Assembly: GCF_000472425.1 (NCBI RefSeq)
Contig: NZ_AXAI01000014.1
Span: 62,168 to 126,167 of the forward strand
Reading direction: 5' to 3'
Length of the DNA: 64,000 bases
Origin: Bradyrhizobium sp. Tv2a-2
GTDB taxonomy: Bacteria; Pseudomonadota; Alphaproteobacteria; Rhizobiales; Xanthobacteraceae
The translations under genes were made by a program, and so were the position numbers. Under the pieces are notes generated by a model. It was not told the DNA's origin, did not search any database, and worked only from the letters and a program-made list of their open reading frames with translations. Below are positions 9,037 through 17,883 of this stretch, in pieces (position 1 is the first letter of the stretch; every line of letters begins with the position of its first letter).

Positions 9037-9402
9037 GTCAGGGCCTTCTCCATCGGCATTTCAGCTTGGCTCGACCATAATATCAGCGCGGCGCAATAGT
9101 TCGGCGTGCGGCGATCAATTTGCCTCTGCTGATGCGTGAACAAGCTCCCGCGTTGTCGCAGCGACCGTCATTCCTGGACAGTGCGAAGAACCCGGCATCT
9201 CGAGATTCCGGGTTCAATGCTGACGCCCCCCGGAATGACGGAGGAAGATAGGGCGTCAATTGCCTCAAAGCTGGGCACGGCTTGCTTCTCGGAAATGCTG
9301 GAAAATCAAAACGATCGGTGCAACAGATGCAGTTGAATCGAAGGTTGAGCCGCCCGCGTGGGCATTATGGGGTGAGAGCCGCCATCATCGACGGAAGCGA
9401 TA
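9037..9402. other. 366-base divergent intergenic region
   Basis: No gene recognised. It separates the minus-strand sorbosone-dehydrogenase-like gene from the plus-strand puuD gene, so it should contain promoters for both. The clearest structure is the nested palindromic element at 9166-9240. The start of puuD at 9403 is preceded by CGGAAGCG. Confidence 0.6.
9166..9240. repeat. Nested palindromic intergenic element
   Basis: Outer arms CGTCATTCC (9166-9174) and GGAATGACG (9232-9240) are exact inverse complements. Inner arms GAACCCGG (9188-9195) and CCGGGTTC (9208-9215) are also exact. The outer arms resemble the ends of the larger element at 42081-42164 (CGTCATTGCGAG / CTCGCAATGACG), so both probably belong to the same broad class of rhizobial intergenic palindromes. 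Confidence 0.7.
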
Positions 9403-10596
9403 ATGTGGGGATCGATTGTTTCGGAATGGCTGGGGCTGATCTTCCGCTGGCTGCACGTGGTGGCCGCGATCGGCTGGATCGGAAGCTCGTTTTATTTCAT
9501 TCACCTCGACCTCAGCCTTAAACCTTCGGCCGACCTGCCCGAGGGCGTGCAAGGCGAGGCCTGGCAGGTGCATGGCGGCGGCTTCTACCGCATCGTGAAG
9601 TACCTGGTCGCGCCGGCGAAACTGCCGGACGACCTGACCTGGTTCAAATGGGAGGCCTACACCACCTGGCTGTCCGGCTTCGCGCTGATGGTCGTGGTCT
9701 ACTATCTCGACGCCGAGCTGTTTCTGGTCGACAAGTCGGTTCTCGACCTGACGCCGCTGCAGGCGGGCCTGTTCAGCTTCGTGAGCCTGCTGGTTGCTTG
9801 GCTGCTCTATGAGGCCGCCTGCCGTTCCGGACTGGCGCAGCACGAGCTGCCGTTCGCAATCGGCGGCTATCTGTTCCTGGTCCTCTTGACCTATGCCTTC
9901 ACCCATGTCCTGAGCGGCCGCGGCGCCTTCAACCAGATCGGCGCCTTGATCGGTACGATCATGGTCGCCAATGTGTTTTTGACCATCATCCCGAACCAGA
10001 AAAAGATCGTGGCGGCGCTGCTCAGGGGCGAGACGCCCGATCCCAGGCTCGGCAAGGCCGGCAAGGAGCGCAGCGTTCATAACAACTACCTGACGCTGCC
10101 GGTGCTGGTCCTGATGATCAGCAACCACTATCCGCTGTTGTTCGCCACCCGCCTCAACTGGCTGATCGTTGCGATCGTGCTGGCGCTTGGGCCCATCATC
10201 CGCCACTTCTTCAACGAGCGCCATGCCGGTCGCGCTTCGCCCTGGTGGGTCTGGGGCGTTGCCGCCCTGGGCATGATCGCGATCGGCTTGCTGTCCGCCG
10301 CCGGTCCCCGCGGCGGCCAGGCGGGTGCACTCTCGACCGCGCCGACCTATGCCGCTGCCGAGGAGATCATCCTGTCGCGTTGCAGCATGTGCCATGCCGC
10401 GGAGCCGGTCTGGGAAGGGATCACCACGGCGCCGAAAGGCATCCGGCTCGACGACGCCGAGCACATCCACCGCAATGCGCGGCTGATCGGCCGCAACGCC
10501 GCCTGGGCCAGCGCGATGCCGCCGGGCAATGTCACGGAGATGACCGCAGAGGAGCGCGCGGTGATCGCAGCCTGGGTCGAAACCGAAGTGCGCTAG
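9403..10596 (+). CDS. puuD: Urate hydroxylase PuuD (membrane cytochrome c urate oxidase)
   Basis: A 397-residue membrane protein with about eight hydrophobic segments followed by a C-terminal cytochrome c domain with haem motif CSMCH at residues 327-331. The N-terminal part (GLIFRWLHVVAAIGWIGSSF) and internal YTTWLSGFALMVVVYYLDAE match the urate oxidase N-terminal family. The domain order is that of PuuD, which oxidises urate to 5-hydroxyisourate and passes electrons to the respiratory chain without forming peroxide. A Met ligand candidate is in SAMPPGN near residue 371. No other purine-degradation genes are beside it here. Confidence 0.9.
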   Translation: MWGSIVSEWLGLIFRWLHVVAAIGWIGSSFYFIHLDLSLKPSADLPEGVQGEAWQVHGGGFYRIVKYLVAPAKLPDDLTWFKWEAYTTWLSGFALMVVVYYLDAELFLVDKSVLDLTPLQAGLFSFVSLLVAWLLYEAACRSGLAQHELPFAIGGYLFLVLLTYAFTHVLSGRGAFNQIGALIGTIMVANVFLTIIPNQKKIVAALLRGETPDPRLGKAGKERSVHNNYLTLPVLVLMISNHYPLLFATRLNWLIVAIVLALGPIIRHFFNERHAGRASPWWVWGVAALGMIAIGLLSAAGPRGGQAGALSTAPTYAAAEEIILSRCSMCHAAEPVWEGITTAPKGIRLDDAEHIHRNARLIGRNAAWASAMPPGNVTEMTAEERAVIAAWVETEVR

Positions 10597-10599
10597 ACC

Positions 10600-10700
10600 A
10601 GAGCGTTTTCGAGCGAAGTGGACACCGGTTCGCGTGAAGAAAACGCGTCAAAACAAGAATCCAGAGCTTCGGTTCTGATTCAATCAGAACCGGAAATGCT
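10600..10700 (+). repeat. Dispersed repeat type A, copy 1
   Basis: About 100 bases nearly identical to 19594-19693. It ends in a perfect palindrome: CGGTTCTGATT (10670-10680), one central base, AATCAGAACCG (10682-10692). It starts four bases after the puuD stop codon. Confidence 0.85.
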
Positions 10701-10729
10701 CCTGGATGGTTTGAGCCGAAGCCGCCCGG

Positions 10730-11065
10730 TTACTTCTGGGCTTTTGGCGCCGGCTCGCTTGGTGCCTCTTGGGCGCTTCGTGTATCCCGCGCCATCTCGA
10801 GGCAAGTCAGGAACTCGGCATAGCTGGTGGCGCCGCCCATCGCGGCCTCCTGTCCGCATTGGCGCCGGTCGGTGGCATTAAAGGTCGACCATTCCTGCTC
10901 GAGCTGTTGTCGCCAGCGGTTTTCCTCCTCGATGCAGCTCTTGACCGCTTCCGCGTTGCTGACCTCGGCCCGGCACTCGTGCGCAACGTCCAGCTGCGGG
11001 ATGTTTTCGGCTACAGGTGAAGCGTTCAGAGCAACCGCAATCACCATCGGAAGGTATATCGGCAT
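10730..11065 (-). CDS. Small exported protein of unknown function
   Basis: A 111-residue protein with a short hydrophobic N terminus (MPIYLPMVIAVALNAS), probably a signal peptide. The mature part has four cysteines in a C-x(n)-C pattern (HECRAEV, KSCIEEE, RQCGQEA, LTCLEMA), which suggests two disulfides and a small helical periplasmic protein. The start at 11065 has AAGGAG seven bases upstream; a longer frame reaching 11122 begins with low-complexity A/R-rich sequence and is less likely. Not recognised as a named family. Confidence 0.6.
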   Translation of the reverse strand: MPIYLPMVIAVALNASPVAENIPQLDVAHECRAEVSNAEAVKSCIEEENRWRQQLEQEWSTFNATDRRQCGQEAAMGGATSYAEFLTCLEMARDTRSAQEAPSEPAPKAQK

Positions 11066-11158
11066 AGTTGAACTCCTTGCAGCGGCGCCGGCGGCCAGGG
11101 TGGCCGCACGGCTCAAAGCCACGCCGGGTCGATCGGTTCCCAGCTATATCAGGCAGCT

Positions 11159-12952
11159 TTACGATAGCGCACCAAGCACACCCCTCGTCGCCTGGTCGAT
11201 CTCCTCGACATAGCGACGGCGGGCATGGGATTCGGTCAGGAATCCGATCACTTTTCGACTGCTCTCCGATTCCAGCACGGCCAGCACCTCGGCCTCCGCA
11301 TCGTCGAAGATTTTCATCGCGGTCTTGACGTTCATCTCCGGCAAGAGACTCACATCGGTGTAACGCGCGAGCTCGATCACCTGGATCTCATCGGCGATGG
11401 AGTCGAGCTCGCCGGAAAACAGCTCCGGCAGCAGCACCAGCCCCAGGTAATCGTCGGAATTGTTGACGACGATGACTGCCGGGCGCGATCCCAGCACGAA
11501 TTCGCGCCGGACCGCGGCGATGGTGGTGGTGGCCGGAACCTTGCCGACGTCGGAGCGCATCATGCGCTCGACCGTGAGGTTGCGCAGCCAGCCGACATCG
11601 TTGGCACTGCGGATGGTCTCGCCGCGCAGGTGAAGCCGCCAGGTGGAGAAGGAATGGCCGAACATGAAGCGGACGAAGATGCTGGTGACGATGCAGGCGG
11701 CGAGCACGACCGCGGTCACATCGACGCTGCGGGTCATTTCCAGCACCAGGAACGACATGGTCAGCGGACCGCCGACGATCGCAACCCCAAGGGTCGCCAT
11801 GCCTGTCAGCATGCTGGCCAGGGGATCGACCGCCAGACCCAATCCCGAAAGCGCGAGCACGGCCGCAAAGAACTTGCCCAGAAGGCTGCCGACGAACAGC
11901 GAGGCGAAGAAGAGACCGCCGCGGAAGCCCGACGCCAGCGAGATCAGGCAGGCGATCACCTTCAAGGCGATCACGAGCGCAATGAAGCTGATCGCCATGT
12001 CGCGGTGCAGGTCGAGCACCATGGCGCCGTGCCCGGCCGCCAGCACCTGCGGCGTGACGATCGCAAGCCCGCCGACGCAAAGGCCCCCGATGACGGGCCG
12101 GAGCCAGACCGGCACCCGCCGATTGGCAAAGACGCGCTCAAACACCACGGAGCTGCGCATCACCGCGATGCCGATCGCAGCCGCGATCAAAGCGAGCCCG
12201 ATCAGCGCCAGATATTGCTCGAGCCCGACATTGTTGACATGGGGCACTTCCAGTGAATAGGGCGCGCCGCCGAGATATTGCGCGGTCAGGGCCCCGGCGA
12301 GCGAGGCCGCGAGAATGGGCGCGGCGCTGCCGACCGAATAGACCCCGACGATCAGCTCGCAGGCATAGAAAGCTCCCGTGATCGGGGCGCCGAAGGCAGC
12401 GGCGATCGCGGCCGCCGAGCCACAGCCAACGACGAGGCGAAGGTCGTTGCGCCTGAGGTTCAGGACCTGCCCGAGCAGCGACGCCGCGCCGGAGCCGATC
12501 TGGGTGTAACCGGCCTCCAGCCCCACCGAGGCGCCGGCACCGTTGGAGACCAGCGTCTGCGTGCTCACCACCATGCTGTCGCGCAGCGACAGCCGGCCGC
12601 CGCGCAGCGCATTGGCCTCGATCGGGTCGACTGCGCTCGCAATCTTCCAGCGCCGGCGCAGCCATTCCATGACACCGAGCAAGAGCCCGCCGCTGGCCGG
12701 CGCGATCAGCGCCGTCAGCGGATTGACAAAGGCGTTGGCGCTCAGGCGCACGTCGATTGGAATGCCATAGATCAGGACATGCGCGATCTGCGCGATCTGA
12801 CTCATCAAGGTCACGATTGCGCCGGCGACGACGCCGACCACGAGCGCCAGCGGGATCAGATAGAACTCGTTGCTGCGCAGCAGCGCGCGCAGCCGCGTCA
12901 GCATCCGGTTCGAGCTCTTCCGATCCATGATCTGGGCGATCTGTGAGAGCAC
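11159..12952 (-). CDS. ClC-family chloride channel/transporter with CBS domains
   Basis: A 597-residue membrane protein. Residues about 25-440 form the ClC core: GAGASVGLEAGYTQ holds the gating glutamate at the place of the usual GxEGP, and GFRGGLFFASLFVGSLLGKF corresponds to the second anion-site motif. Residues about 460-590 contain two CBS-like modules (MMRSDVGKVPATTTIAAV onward). The glycine-rich motifs vary from the E. coli type, so exchanger versus channel behaviour cannot be decided. The GTG at 12952 gives the length used; an ATG at 12928 is an equally plausible start because neither has a strong ribosome site. The 249 bases up to 13201 contain no recognised gene. Confidence 0.85.
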   Translation of the reverse strand: MLSQIAQIMDRKSSNRMLTRLRALLRSNEFYLIPLALVVGVVAGAIVTLMSQIAQIAHVLIYGIPIDVRLSANAFVNPLTALIAPASGGLLLGVMEWLRRRWKIASAVDPIEANALRGGRLSLRDSMVVSTQTLVSNGAGASVGLEAGYTQIGSGAASLLGQVLNLRRNDLRLVVGCGSAAAIAAAFGAPITGAFYACELIVGVYSVGSAAPILAASLAGALTAQYLGGAPYSLEVPHVNNVGLEQYLALIGLALIAAAIGIAVMRSSVVFERVFANRRVPVWLRPVIGGLCVGGLAIVTPQVLAAGHGAMVLDLHRDMAISFIALVIALKVIACLISLASGFRGGLFFASLFVGSLLGKFFAAVLALSGLGLAVDPLASMLTGMATLGVAIVGGPLTMSFLVLEMTRSVDVTAVVLAACIVTSIFVRFMFGHSFSTWRLHLRGETIRSANDVGWLRNLTVERMMRSDVGKVPATTTIAAVRREFVLGSRPAVIVVNNSDDYLGLVLLPELFSGELDSIADEIQVIELARYTDVSLLPEMNVKTAMKIFDDAEAEVLAVLESESSRKVIGFLTESHARRRYVEEIDQATRGVLGALS

Positions 12953-13201
12953 CGAGTGGGGTCCTGTTCTTGCCGATTCTTGCCGATACTTGCCAAGTCT
13001 GACTGCGCGTGTGCGCGGTCGCCATAATCCGCCCGGCGCGTGCGGTCGCCTCGCTCGGCAGGGCTGATGTCAGCAGATAATGGTGCAACGCCGCGCGGGT
13101 CAAGCCGCATCGGACCTTGAGGAATTCAAATCCTGAAACGTTACAGCGGCGGGCAGATCGGCCGCGGATTTCGCCCGCAAAATTAACGGCTGTTCAGCCT
13201 G

Positions 13202-14323
13202 TCAAGCCTTCGGATTGCCCTCCGCCTCAAGCCTGCGGCTATAGCGCGACATGGCAAAGCAGAAGGCGAAATAGATGACCGCCACGAAGGCATAAACCTC
13301 GACGCTGAACGACTGCCAGGCCGGATCGATGATCGCGGTCTTGGCAGTGGTGAGGAGGTCGAAAATGCCGATGATCAGAACCAGGCTCGTATCCTTGAAG
13401 AAGGCTATGAAGGTGTTGACCAGGGGCGGGATCACATGCCGGATCGCCTGGGGCAGGATGATGAGCCGCTGCTTTCGCCAATAAGAGAGGCCGAGCGCAT
13501 CCGCAGCCTCGTGCTGGCCGCGCGGCACCGCCTGCAGGCCGCCGCGGATGACCTCGGCAAGATAGGCCCCAGCATAGAGCACGATCGCGATCTGCGCCCG
13601 TAACAGCTTGTCGATGTTGACGCCGTCGGGCATGAACAGCGGAAACATCACGCTGGCCATGAACAGCAGGCTGATCAGCGGAACGCCGCGGATCAGTTCG
13701 ACATAGAGCACGCAAAGCGAGCGGATGGCAGGCAGCTTCGAACGCCGGCCGAGCGCGACGAGGATGCCGAGCGGAAAGCCGAAAGCCAGGCCAAAGGTCG
13801 CAAGTATCAAGGTCACCGGCAGCCCGCCCCAGCGGTCCTGCACGACGAACGGCATTCCGAATACGCCGCCCCACATCAGTACGGCGATCAGGACCAGTGC
13901 TATCGCCCACAGATAGACCAGCTTGCGCCCCCAGAGGCTGCGCCGGGTCGAGAGAAAAAACAGCGCGATGAAGATCAGCGTTGCCACCGCCGGCCGCCAT
14001 TGCTGGTCGAACGGATAGGTGCCGAACAGGATGAAGCGGTATTTTTCGGGGATGACGGCCCAGCAGGCTCCAACCCCGCGCACGGCGCGGCAGGCGCTGG
14101 TATCGTTGCCGGGAACGGTGAACACGGCATCCCGGAGGCCCCATTGCGCAAGGCCTGCCAGCATTTTCGCCAGCAATGCGATCAGGAGCAGCGTGATCAG
14201 GCAGGAGGAGATCGACGAGAACAAATTGGCGCGTAGCCAGCGCAATGCGCGGCGCGCGGCGCTTGACGCCGGCTGCATTTGGCTCAGCGAATGCGGGTTT
14301 TGAACATCGGCGGCCGAGCTCAT
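13202..14323 (-). CDS. General amino-acid ABC transporter permease, AapM-like
   Basis: A 373-residue inner-membrane permease of the polar-amino-acid (HisMQ) family, with the extended N-terminal half typical of AapM/BztC. The EAA-type loop is at EAADALGLSYWRKQRLIILP, close to QAIRHVIPPLVNTFI. The start at 14323 lies four bases after the AapQ-like stop and is preceded by GGAG; a longer frame to 14356 would overlap the upstream gene. It forms a pair with the AapQ-like gene. The ATP-binding subunit normally next in order (AapP) is not present in this locus. Confidence 0.85.
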   Translation of the reverse strand: MSSAADVQNPHSLSQMQPASSAARRALRWLRANLFSSISSCLITLLLIALLAKMLAGLAQWGLRDAVFTVPGNDTSACRAVRGVGACWAVIPEKYRFILFGTYPFDQQWRPAVATLIFIALFFLSTRRSLWGRKLVYLWAIALVLIAVLMWGGVFGMPFVVQDRWGGLPVTLILATFGLAFGFPLGILVALGRRSKLPAIRSLCVLYVELIRGVPLISLLFMASVMFPLFMPDGVNIDKLLRAQIAIVLYAGAYLAEVIRGGLQAVPRGQHEAADALGLSYWRKQRLIILPQAIRHVIPPLVNTFIAFFKDTSLVLIIGIFDLLTTAKTAIIDPAWQSFSVEVYAFVAVIYFAFCFAMSRYSRRLEAEGNPKA

Positions 14324-14327
14324 GATG

Positions 14328-15515
14328 CTAGCGCTCCACCAGCGCAATGCGCGCATTGTACCAGTTCATGAACAGGCTGATGCCGAGGCTGATGGTGAGG
14401 AACACCGCCATGATCAGCGCAATCGCCTCGATCGCCTGCCCGGTCTGGTTCAGCGTCGTGTTCGCGATCGAGACGACGTCCTGGTAGCCGATCGCAACCG
14501 CAAGCGAGGAGTTCTTGGTCAGGTTGAGATATTGGCTGGTCATCGGCGGGATGACGACGCGCAGCGCCTGCGGCAGGATGATCTGCTTCAGGACGAAGCT
14601 GCGGCGCAGCCCCAGCGCGAGCGCCGCATCCCATTGTCCTTTTGGGACCGCCTGGATGCCGCTGCGGACGATCTCGGCAATGAAGGCGGACGTGTAGGTC
14701 ACGAGCGCGATCAGGAGCGCGAAATATTCGGGCGCAAGCGCCAGGCCGCCGACAAAGTTGAAGCCGCGCAGCTCGGGCATGGTGACGGTCCAGGATACGC
14801 CGAGTACCCACGACAGGGCCGCCGGCAGCGCAACGATGAGCAGCAGACCATAGGGCCAGGCGCGTCGCGGCCTGCCGTCCAGCATCTGCCGCGCGACCAA
14901 GTGTCGGCGGATCAGATAGAACACGACCGCCCCAAGCGCGGCCGCAGCGAGCACCCGGAGCTGGCCCTCGCCGAGCGGTATCGCAGGCAAGATCAGGCCG
15001 CGATTGGAGAGATAGACGCCTTCGATCGGGCGATAGGCCATGCGCGCAGCCGGAAGCCCCTGCATCAGCACGTACCAGAACAACAGCTGCAGCAGCAGCG
15101 GCACGTCGCGCAGCACCTCGACATAGACGGCCGCGAGCCGCGACAACAGCCAGTTGGCCGACAATCGCGCAATGCCGATCATCGTTCCCACTGCCGTCGC
15201 GAGCACGATGCCGATCACAGCGACGCGCAGCGTGTTGACGATGCCGACCAGGAAGGCGCGGAGATAGGTGTCCTTGGGGCTGTAAGGCAACCAGGTGTCG
15301 GCGATCGGCATGCCCGCCTCGCGGCCGAGGAAGGCAAAGCCCGTCGAGATGCGGCGGACCGAGAGATTATGGACGGCGTTGGACCAGAGCCAGGCAACGA
15401 TTGCGACCGCGATCGCAACCACCACGATCTGCCAGATGAGGCCGCTCAACGCCGGCCCTTGCAGCGGCGCGCGCCAGCGCTTGCGTGATCGGGAGCTGGG
15501 GGATGCGATCGTCAC
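14328..15515 (-). CDS. General amino-acid ABC transporter permease, AapQ-like
   Basis: A 395-residue permease of the HisMQ family, partner of the AapM-like protein. It has about eight hydrophobic segments. The C-terminal half carries GIQAVPKGQWDAALALGLRR followed by ILPQALRVVIPP, the cytoplasmic loop that docks the ATPase. The start is GTG at 15515. It is divergent from the RpiR regulator gene, and a clear inverted repeat lies between them. Together with the binding protein at 17884 it should import one or more amino acids, using an ATPase encoded elsewhere. Confidence 0.85.
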   Translation of the reverse strand: MTIASPSSRSRKRWRAPLQGPALSGLIWQIVVVAIAVAIVAWLWSNAVHNLSVRRISTGFAFLGREAGMPIADTWLPYSPKDTYLRAFLVGIVNTLRVAVIGIVLATAVGTMIGIARLSANWLLSRLAAVYVEVLRDVPLLLQLLFWYVLMQGLPAARMAYRPIEGVYLSNRGLILPAIPLGEGQLRVLAAAALGAVVFYLIRRHLVARQMLDGRPRRAWPYGLLLIVALPAALSWVLGVSWTVTMPELRGFNFVGGLALAPEYFALLIALVTYTSAFIAEIVRSGIQAVPKGQWDAALALGLRRSFVLKQIILPQALRVVIPPMTSQYLNLTKNSSLAVAIGYQDVVSIANTTLNQTGQAIEAIALIMAVFLTISLGISLFMNWYNARIALVER

Positions 15516-15583
15516 AGCACAGGAGCCCCTCGATAGCGGAAGCGGCGGTTTCCGGGTGACCGCGCCTGCGGGCGCGCTTCATA

Positions 15584-15612
15584 TGTTGCACCAACTTCCA
15601 AGATATGCAACA
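15584..15612. promoter_or_regulatory. Inverted repeat operator between aapQ-like and rpiR-like genes
   Basis: TGTTGCA (15584-15590), 15-base spacer, TGCAACA (15606-15612): perfect 7-base arms. It ends eight bases before the RpiR start codon and 70 bases upstream of the divergent permease start, so it is a candidate binding site for the RpiR regulator controlling both directions. Confidence 0.55.
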
Positions 15613-15620
15613 AATGTTTC

Positions 15621-16514
15621 ATGGCCGCCGCCGAACCCGCAAGCTCGCAGACGACGAGAGCTTCGCCCTTGAGCGAGCTCTGCAGCGCACTGCCGTTCCT
15701 GCCGACACGGCTTCAGCAAGTTGGCCGCTTCGTCGCCGCCAATGACTATGACGCCACCACCCGCTCGATGCGCGACCTCGCGGCCGAAGCCGGCGCCGAT
15801 CCCGCCGCCTTCACCCGGCTTGCCAAGGCCCTGGGCTATTCCGGCTGGGAGGAGTTACGCGCGGCGCTGACCGAGGCGCGGCGGCCGTCGCAAGCCTCGC
15901 CTTTCTCCGGCCGCGCCAGGGGACGCCGCCACGGCCCCGATTCCGATGTGGCGCTGATTGCCGAGAAGCTCGAGGCCGAGGCCGCGGGGTTCACGCGCAT
16001 CTCGGCATCATCGATCGCAGGCGCGGCGAAAGCTCTGCACGGCGCGCGGCGCATCTGGATCGCCGGCTTTCGCAGCTGCCGCAGCGTCGCGGAGCTGCTT
16101 AACTATGAGTTGCGGCTGTTCCGGCCCGACGAGGTGCAACTGGTCGGCGGCTCCGGCCCTGAAGATCTCGACCTCGGCGCGTTTCGCGCCGGCGAGGCGG
16201 TCGTGGTGGTCGGCTTTGCACCCTATTCCCGCGCGAGCGTGCTGTCCGCCCGTGCGGCGCATCGCGCGCGGGCGAAGCTCATTGCGATAGCGGACTCGGC
16301 TTCGGCGCCGATGGCGGAAGGCGCGGACCAGGTGCTGCTGTACGAGGCGGCGGCATCGCCCGGCTTCTTTCCGAGCCTGACGGGCGCGATCGCGATTGCG
16401 CAATCGCTCGCCGCCGTCACGTTCTCGCTCGGCGGCGCTGCCGCCAGAAGGCGGCTTCAGGACACCGAGGCGCGGCTCGCCGCGGCCTCTCAATACGTTG
16501 CGGAGAAAGGTTGA
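15621..16514 (+). CDS. MurR/RpiR family transcriptional regulator
   Basis: A 297-residue regulator with an N-terminal RpiR helix-turn-helix (about 20-95, with ATTRSMRDLAAEAGADPAAF as the DNA-binding region) and a C-terminal SIS sugar/phosphosugar-isomerase-type domain (about 125-260, RIWIAGFRSCRSVAELLNYE then VVVGFAPYSRASV). It heads a plus-strand operon with aminotransferase, binding protein and racemase and is divergent from the two permease genes, so it most likely controls the whole locus in response to an amino acid or its breakdown product. Confidence 0.85.
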   Translation: MAAAEPASSQTTRASPLSELCSALPFLPTRLQQVGRFVAANDYDATTRSMRDLAAEAGADPAAFTRLAKALGYSGWEELRAALTEARRPSQASPFSGRARGRRHGPDSDVALIAEKLEAEAAGFTRISASSIAGAAKALHGARRIWIAGFRSCRSVAELLNYELRLFRPDEVQLVGGSGPEDLDLGAFRAGEAVVVVGFAPYSRASVLSARAAHRARAKLIAIADSASAPMAEGADQVLLYEAAASPGFFPSLTGAIAIAQSLAAVTFSLGGAAARRRLQDTEARLAAASQYVAEKG

Positions 16515-16518
16515 AACC

Positions 16519-17868
16519 ATGACCGCTCGCAAGACCCGCGTGCTGCATCGAAGCCTGCGTGAGACGCCGCCGCTCGCCATCGGCGGCGATGGCGTCTGGC
16601 TGATCGCCGAAGACGGCCGCCGCGTGCTCGATGCGTCCGGCGGCGCGGCGGTGTCGTGTCTCGGGCACCAGCATCCGCGCGTGCTGGAGGCGATGAAAAA
16701 GCAGGCCTCGGAGCTCGCTTATGCGCACACCGCCTTCTTCTCTTCGGAGCCTGCGGAAGCGCTCGCCGATCGCCTCGTCGGCCACGAGCCGGGCGGACTC
16801 GCCTATGCCTATTTCATCAGCGGCGGATCGGAGGCGATCGAGGCCGCCATCAAGCTGGCGCGGCAGTATTTCGTCGAACGCGGCGAGCGGCAGCGCACCC
16901 ATTTCATCGCGCGCCGGCAGAGCTATCACGGCAACACGCTGGGCGCGCTCGCCGCCGGCGGCAATGCCTGGCGGCGCGAGCCCTATGCACCGCTGCTGTC
17001 CTCCGCATTCAGCCATGTGACGCCGGCCTTTGCCTATCACGAGAAGCGCGACCACGAGACCGATGCCGATTTCGTCGCGCGTCTTGCGGACGAGCTCGAG
17101 ACCGAGTTCCTTAAGCTCGGTCCGCACTCGGTCGCCGCTTTCATCGCCGAGCCCGTGGTCGGCGCCACCGCCGGATGCGTGCCAGCGCCGGAAGGCTATT
17201 TCCGCAAGGTGCGCGAGATCTGCGATCGCCATGGCGCGCTGTTGATCCTCGACGAGGTCATGTGCGGCATGGGTCGCACCGGCACGCTCAATGCCTGGGA
17301 ACAGGAAGGCATCGCACCCGACATCCAGGCCATCGCCAAAGGACTTGGCGGCGGTTACCAGCCGATCGGCGCCATGCTCGCGCGCGGCGAGATCGTCGAG
17401 ACCATTCGCACCGGCTCCGGCGCGTTCCAGCACGGGCACACCTATCTCGCCCATCCGCTCGCCTGCGCCGCCGCGCTCGAGGTTCAGAACATCATCCGCG
17501 ACGACAATTTGCTCGACCAAGTCAAGACACGCGGACGCCAGCTTGAGCAGCGCCTCACCGAGCGCTTCGGCAATCACCGCCATGTCGGAGATATCCGCGG
17601 CCGCGGCCTGTTTCAGGCCATCGAGCTGGTGGCCGATCGCGCCACCAAGCGTCCGTTCGATCCTTCGCTCAGGCTGAACCAGAAGATCAAGGCAGCGGCC
17701 TTTGCCAACGGTCTCGCCTGCTATCCCGCCGGCGGAACGGTCGACGGCCGCAGCGGCGACCACGTGCTGCTGGCGCCGCCCTATATCGCGACGCCCGACA
17801 ATATCGACATGATCGTGGAAAGACTCGGCGCCGCCGTCGACGGCGCGTTGAAATCAATTAATCACTGA
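16519..17868 (+). CDS. Class III PLP-dependent aminotransferase
   Basis: A 449-residue aminotransferase of the ornithine/omega-amino-acid type. Recognisable parts are YFISGGSEAIEAAIKLARQY (phosphate and cofactor binding), YHGNTLGALA, the LILDEVMCGMGRTG aspartate region and the PLP lysine in AIAKGLGGGYQPIGA. It acts in the cytosol on an amino group distal to, or beside, a carboxylate. The start at 16519 follows GGAGAAAGG by a few bases and the RpiR stop by four bases; an upstream in-frame extension only overlaps the regulator. Given the binding protein and racemase downstream, it probably deaminates the imported amino acid. Confidence 0.85.
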   Translation: MTARKTRVLHRSLRETPPLAIGGDGVWLIAEDGRRVLDASGGAAVSCLGHQHPRVLEAMKKQASELAYAHTAFFSSEPAEALADRLVGHEPGGLAYAYFISGGSEAIEAAIKLARQYFVERGERQRTHFIARRQSYHGNTLGALAAGGNAWRREPYAPLLSSAFSHVTPAFAYHEKRDHETDADFVARLADELETEFLKLGPHSVAAFIAEPVVGATAGCVPAPEGYFRKVREICDRHGALLILDEVMCGMGRTGTLNAWEQEGIAPDIQAIAKGLGGGYQPIGAMLARGEIVETIRTGSGAFQHGHTYLAHPLACAAALEVQNIIRDDNLLDQVKTRGRQLEQRLTERFGNHRHVGDIRGRGLFQAIELVADRATKRPFDPSLRLNQKIKAAAFANGLACYPAGGTVDGRSGDHVLLAPPYIATPDNIDMIVERLGAAVDGALKSINH

Positions 17869-17883
17869 GGGGAGACTCCAGGC

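Noticed and set aside
14322..15488. Plus-strand frame opposite the AapQ-like permease
   Set aside because: Very polar, repetitive Arg/Asp/Gln content and overlaps a secure permease gene.
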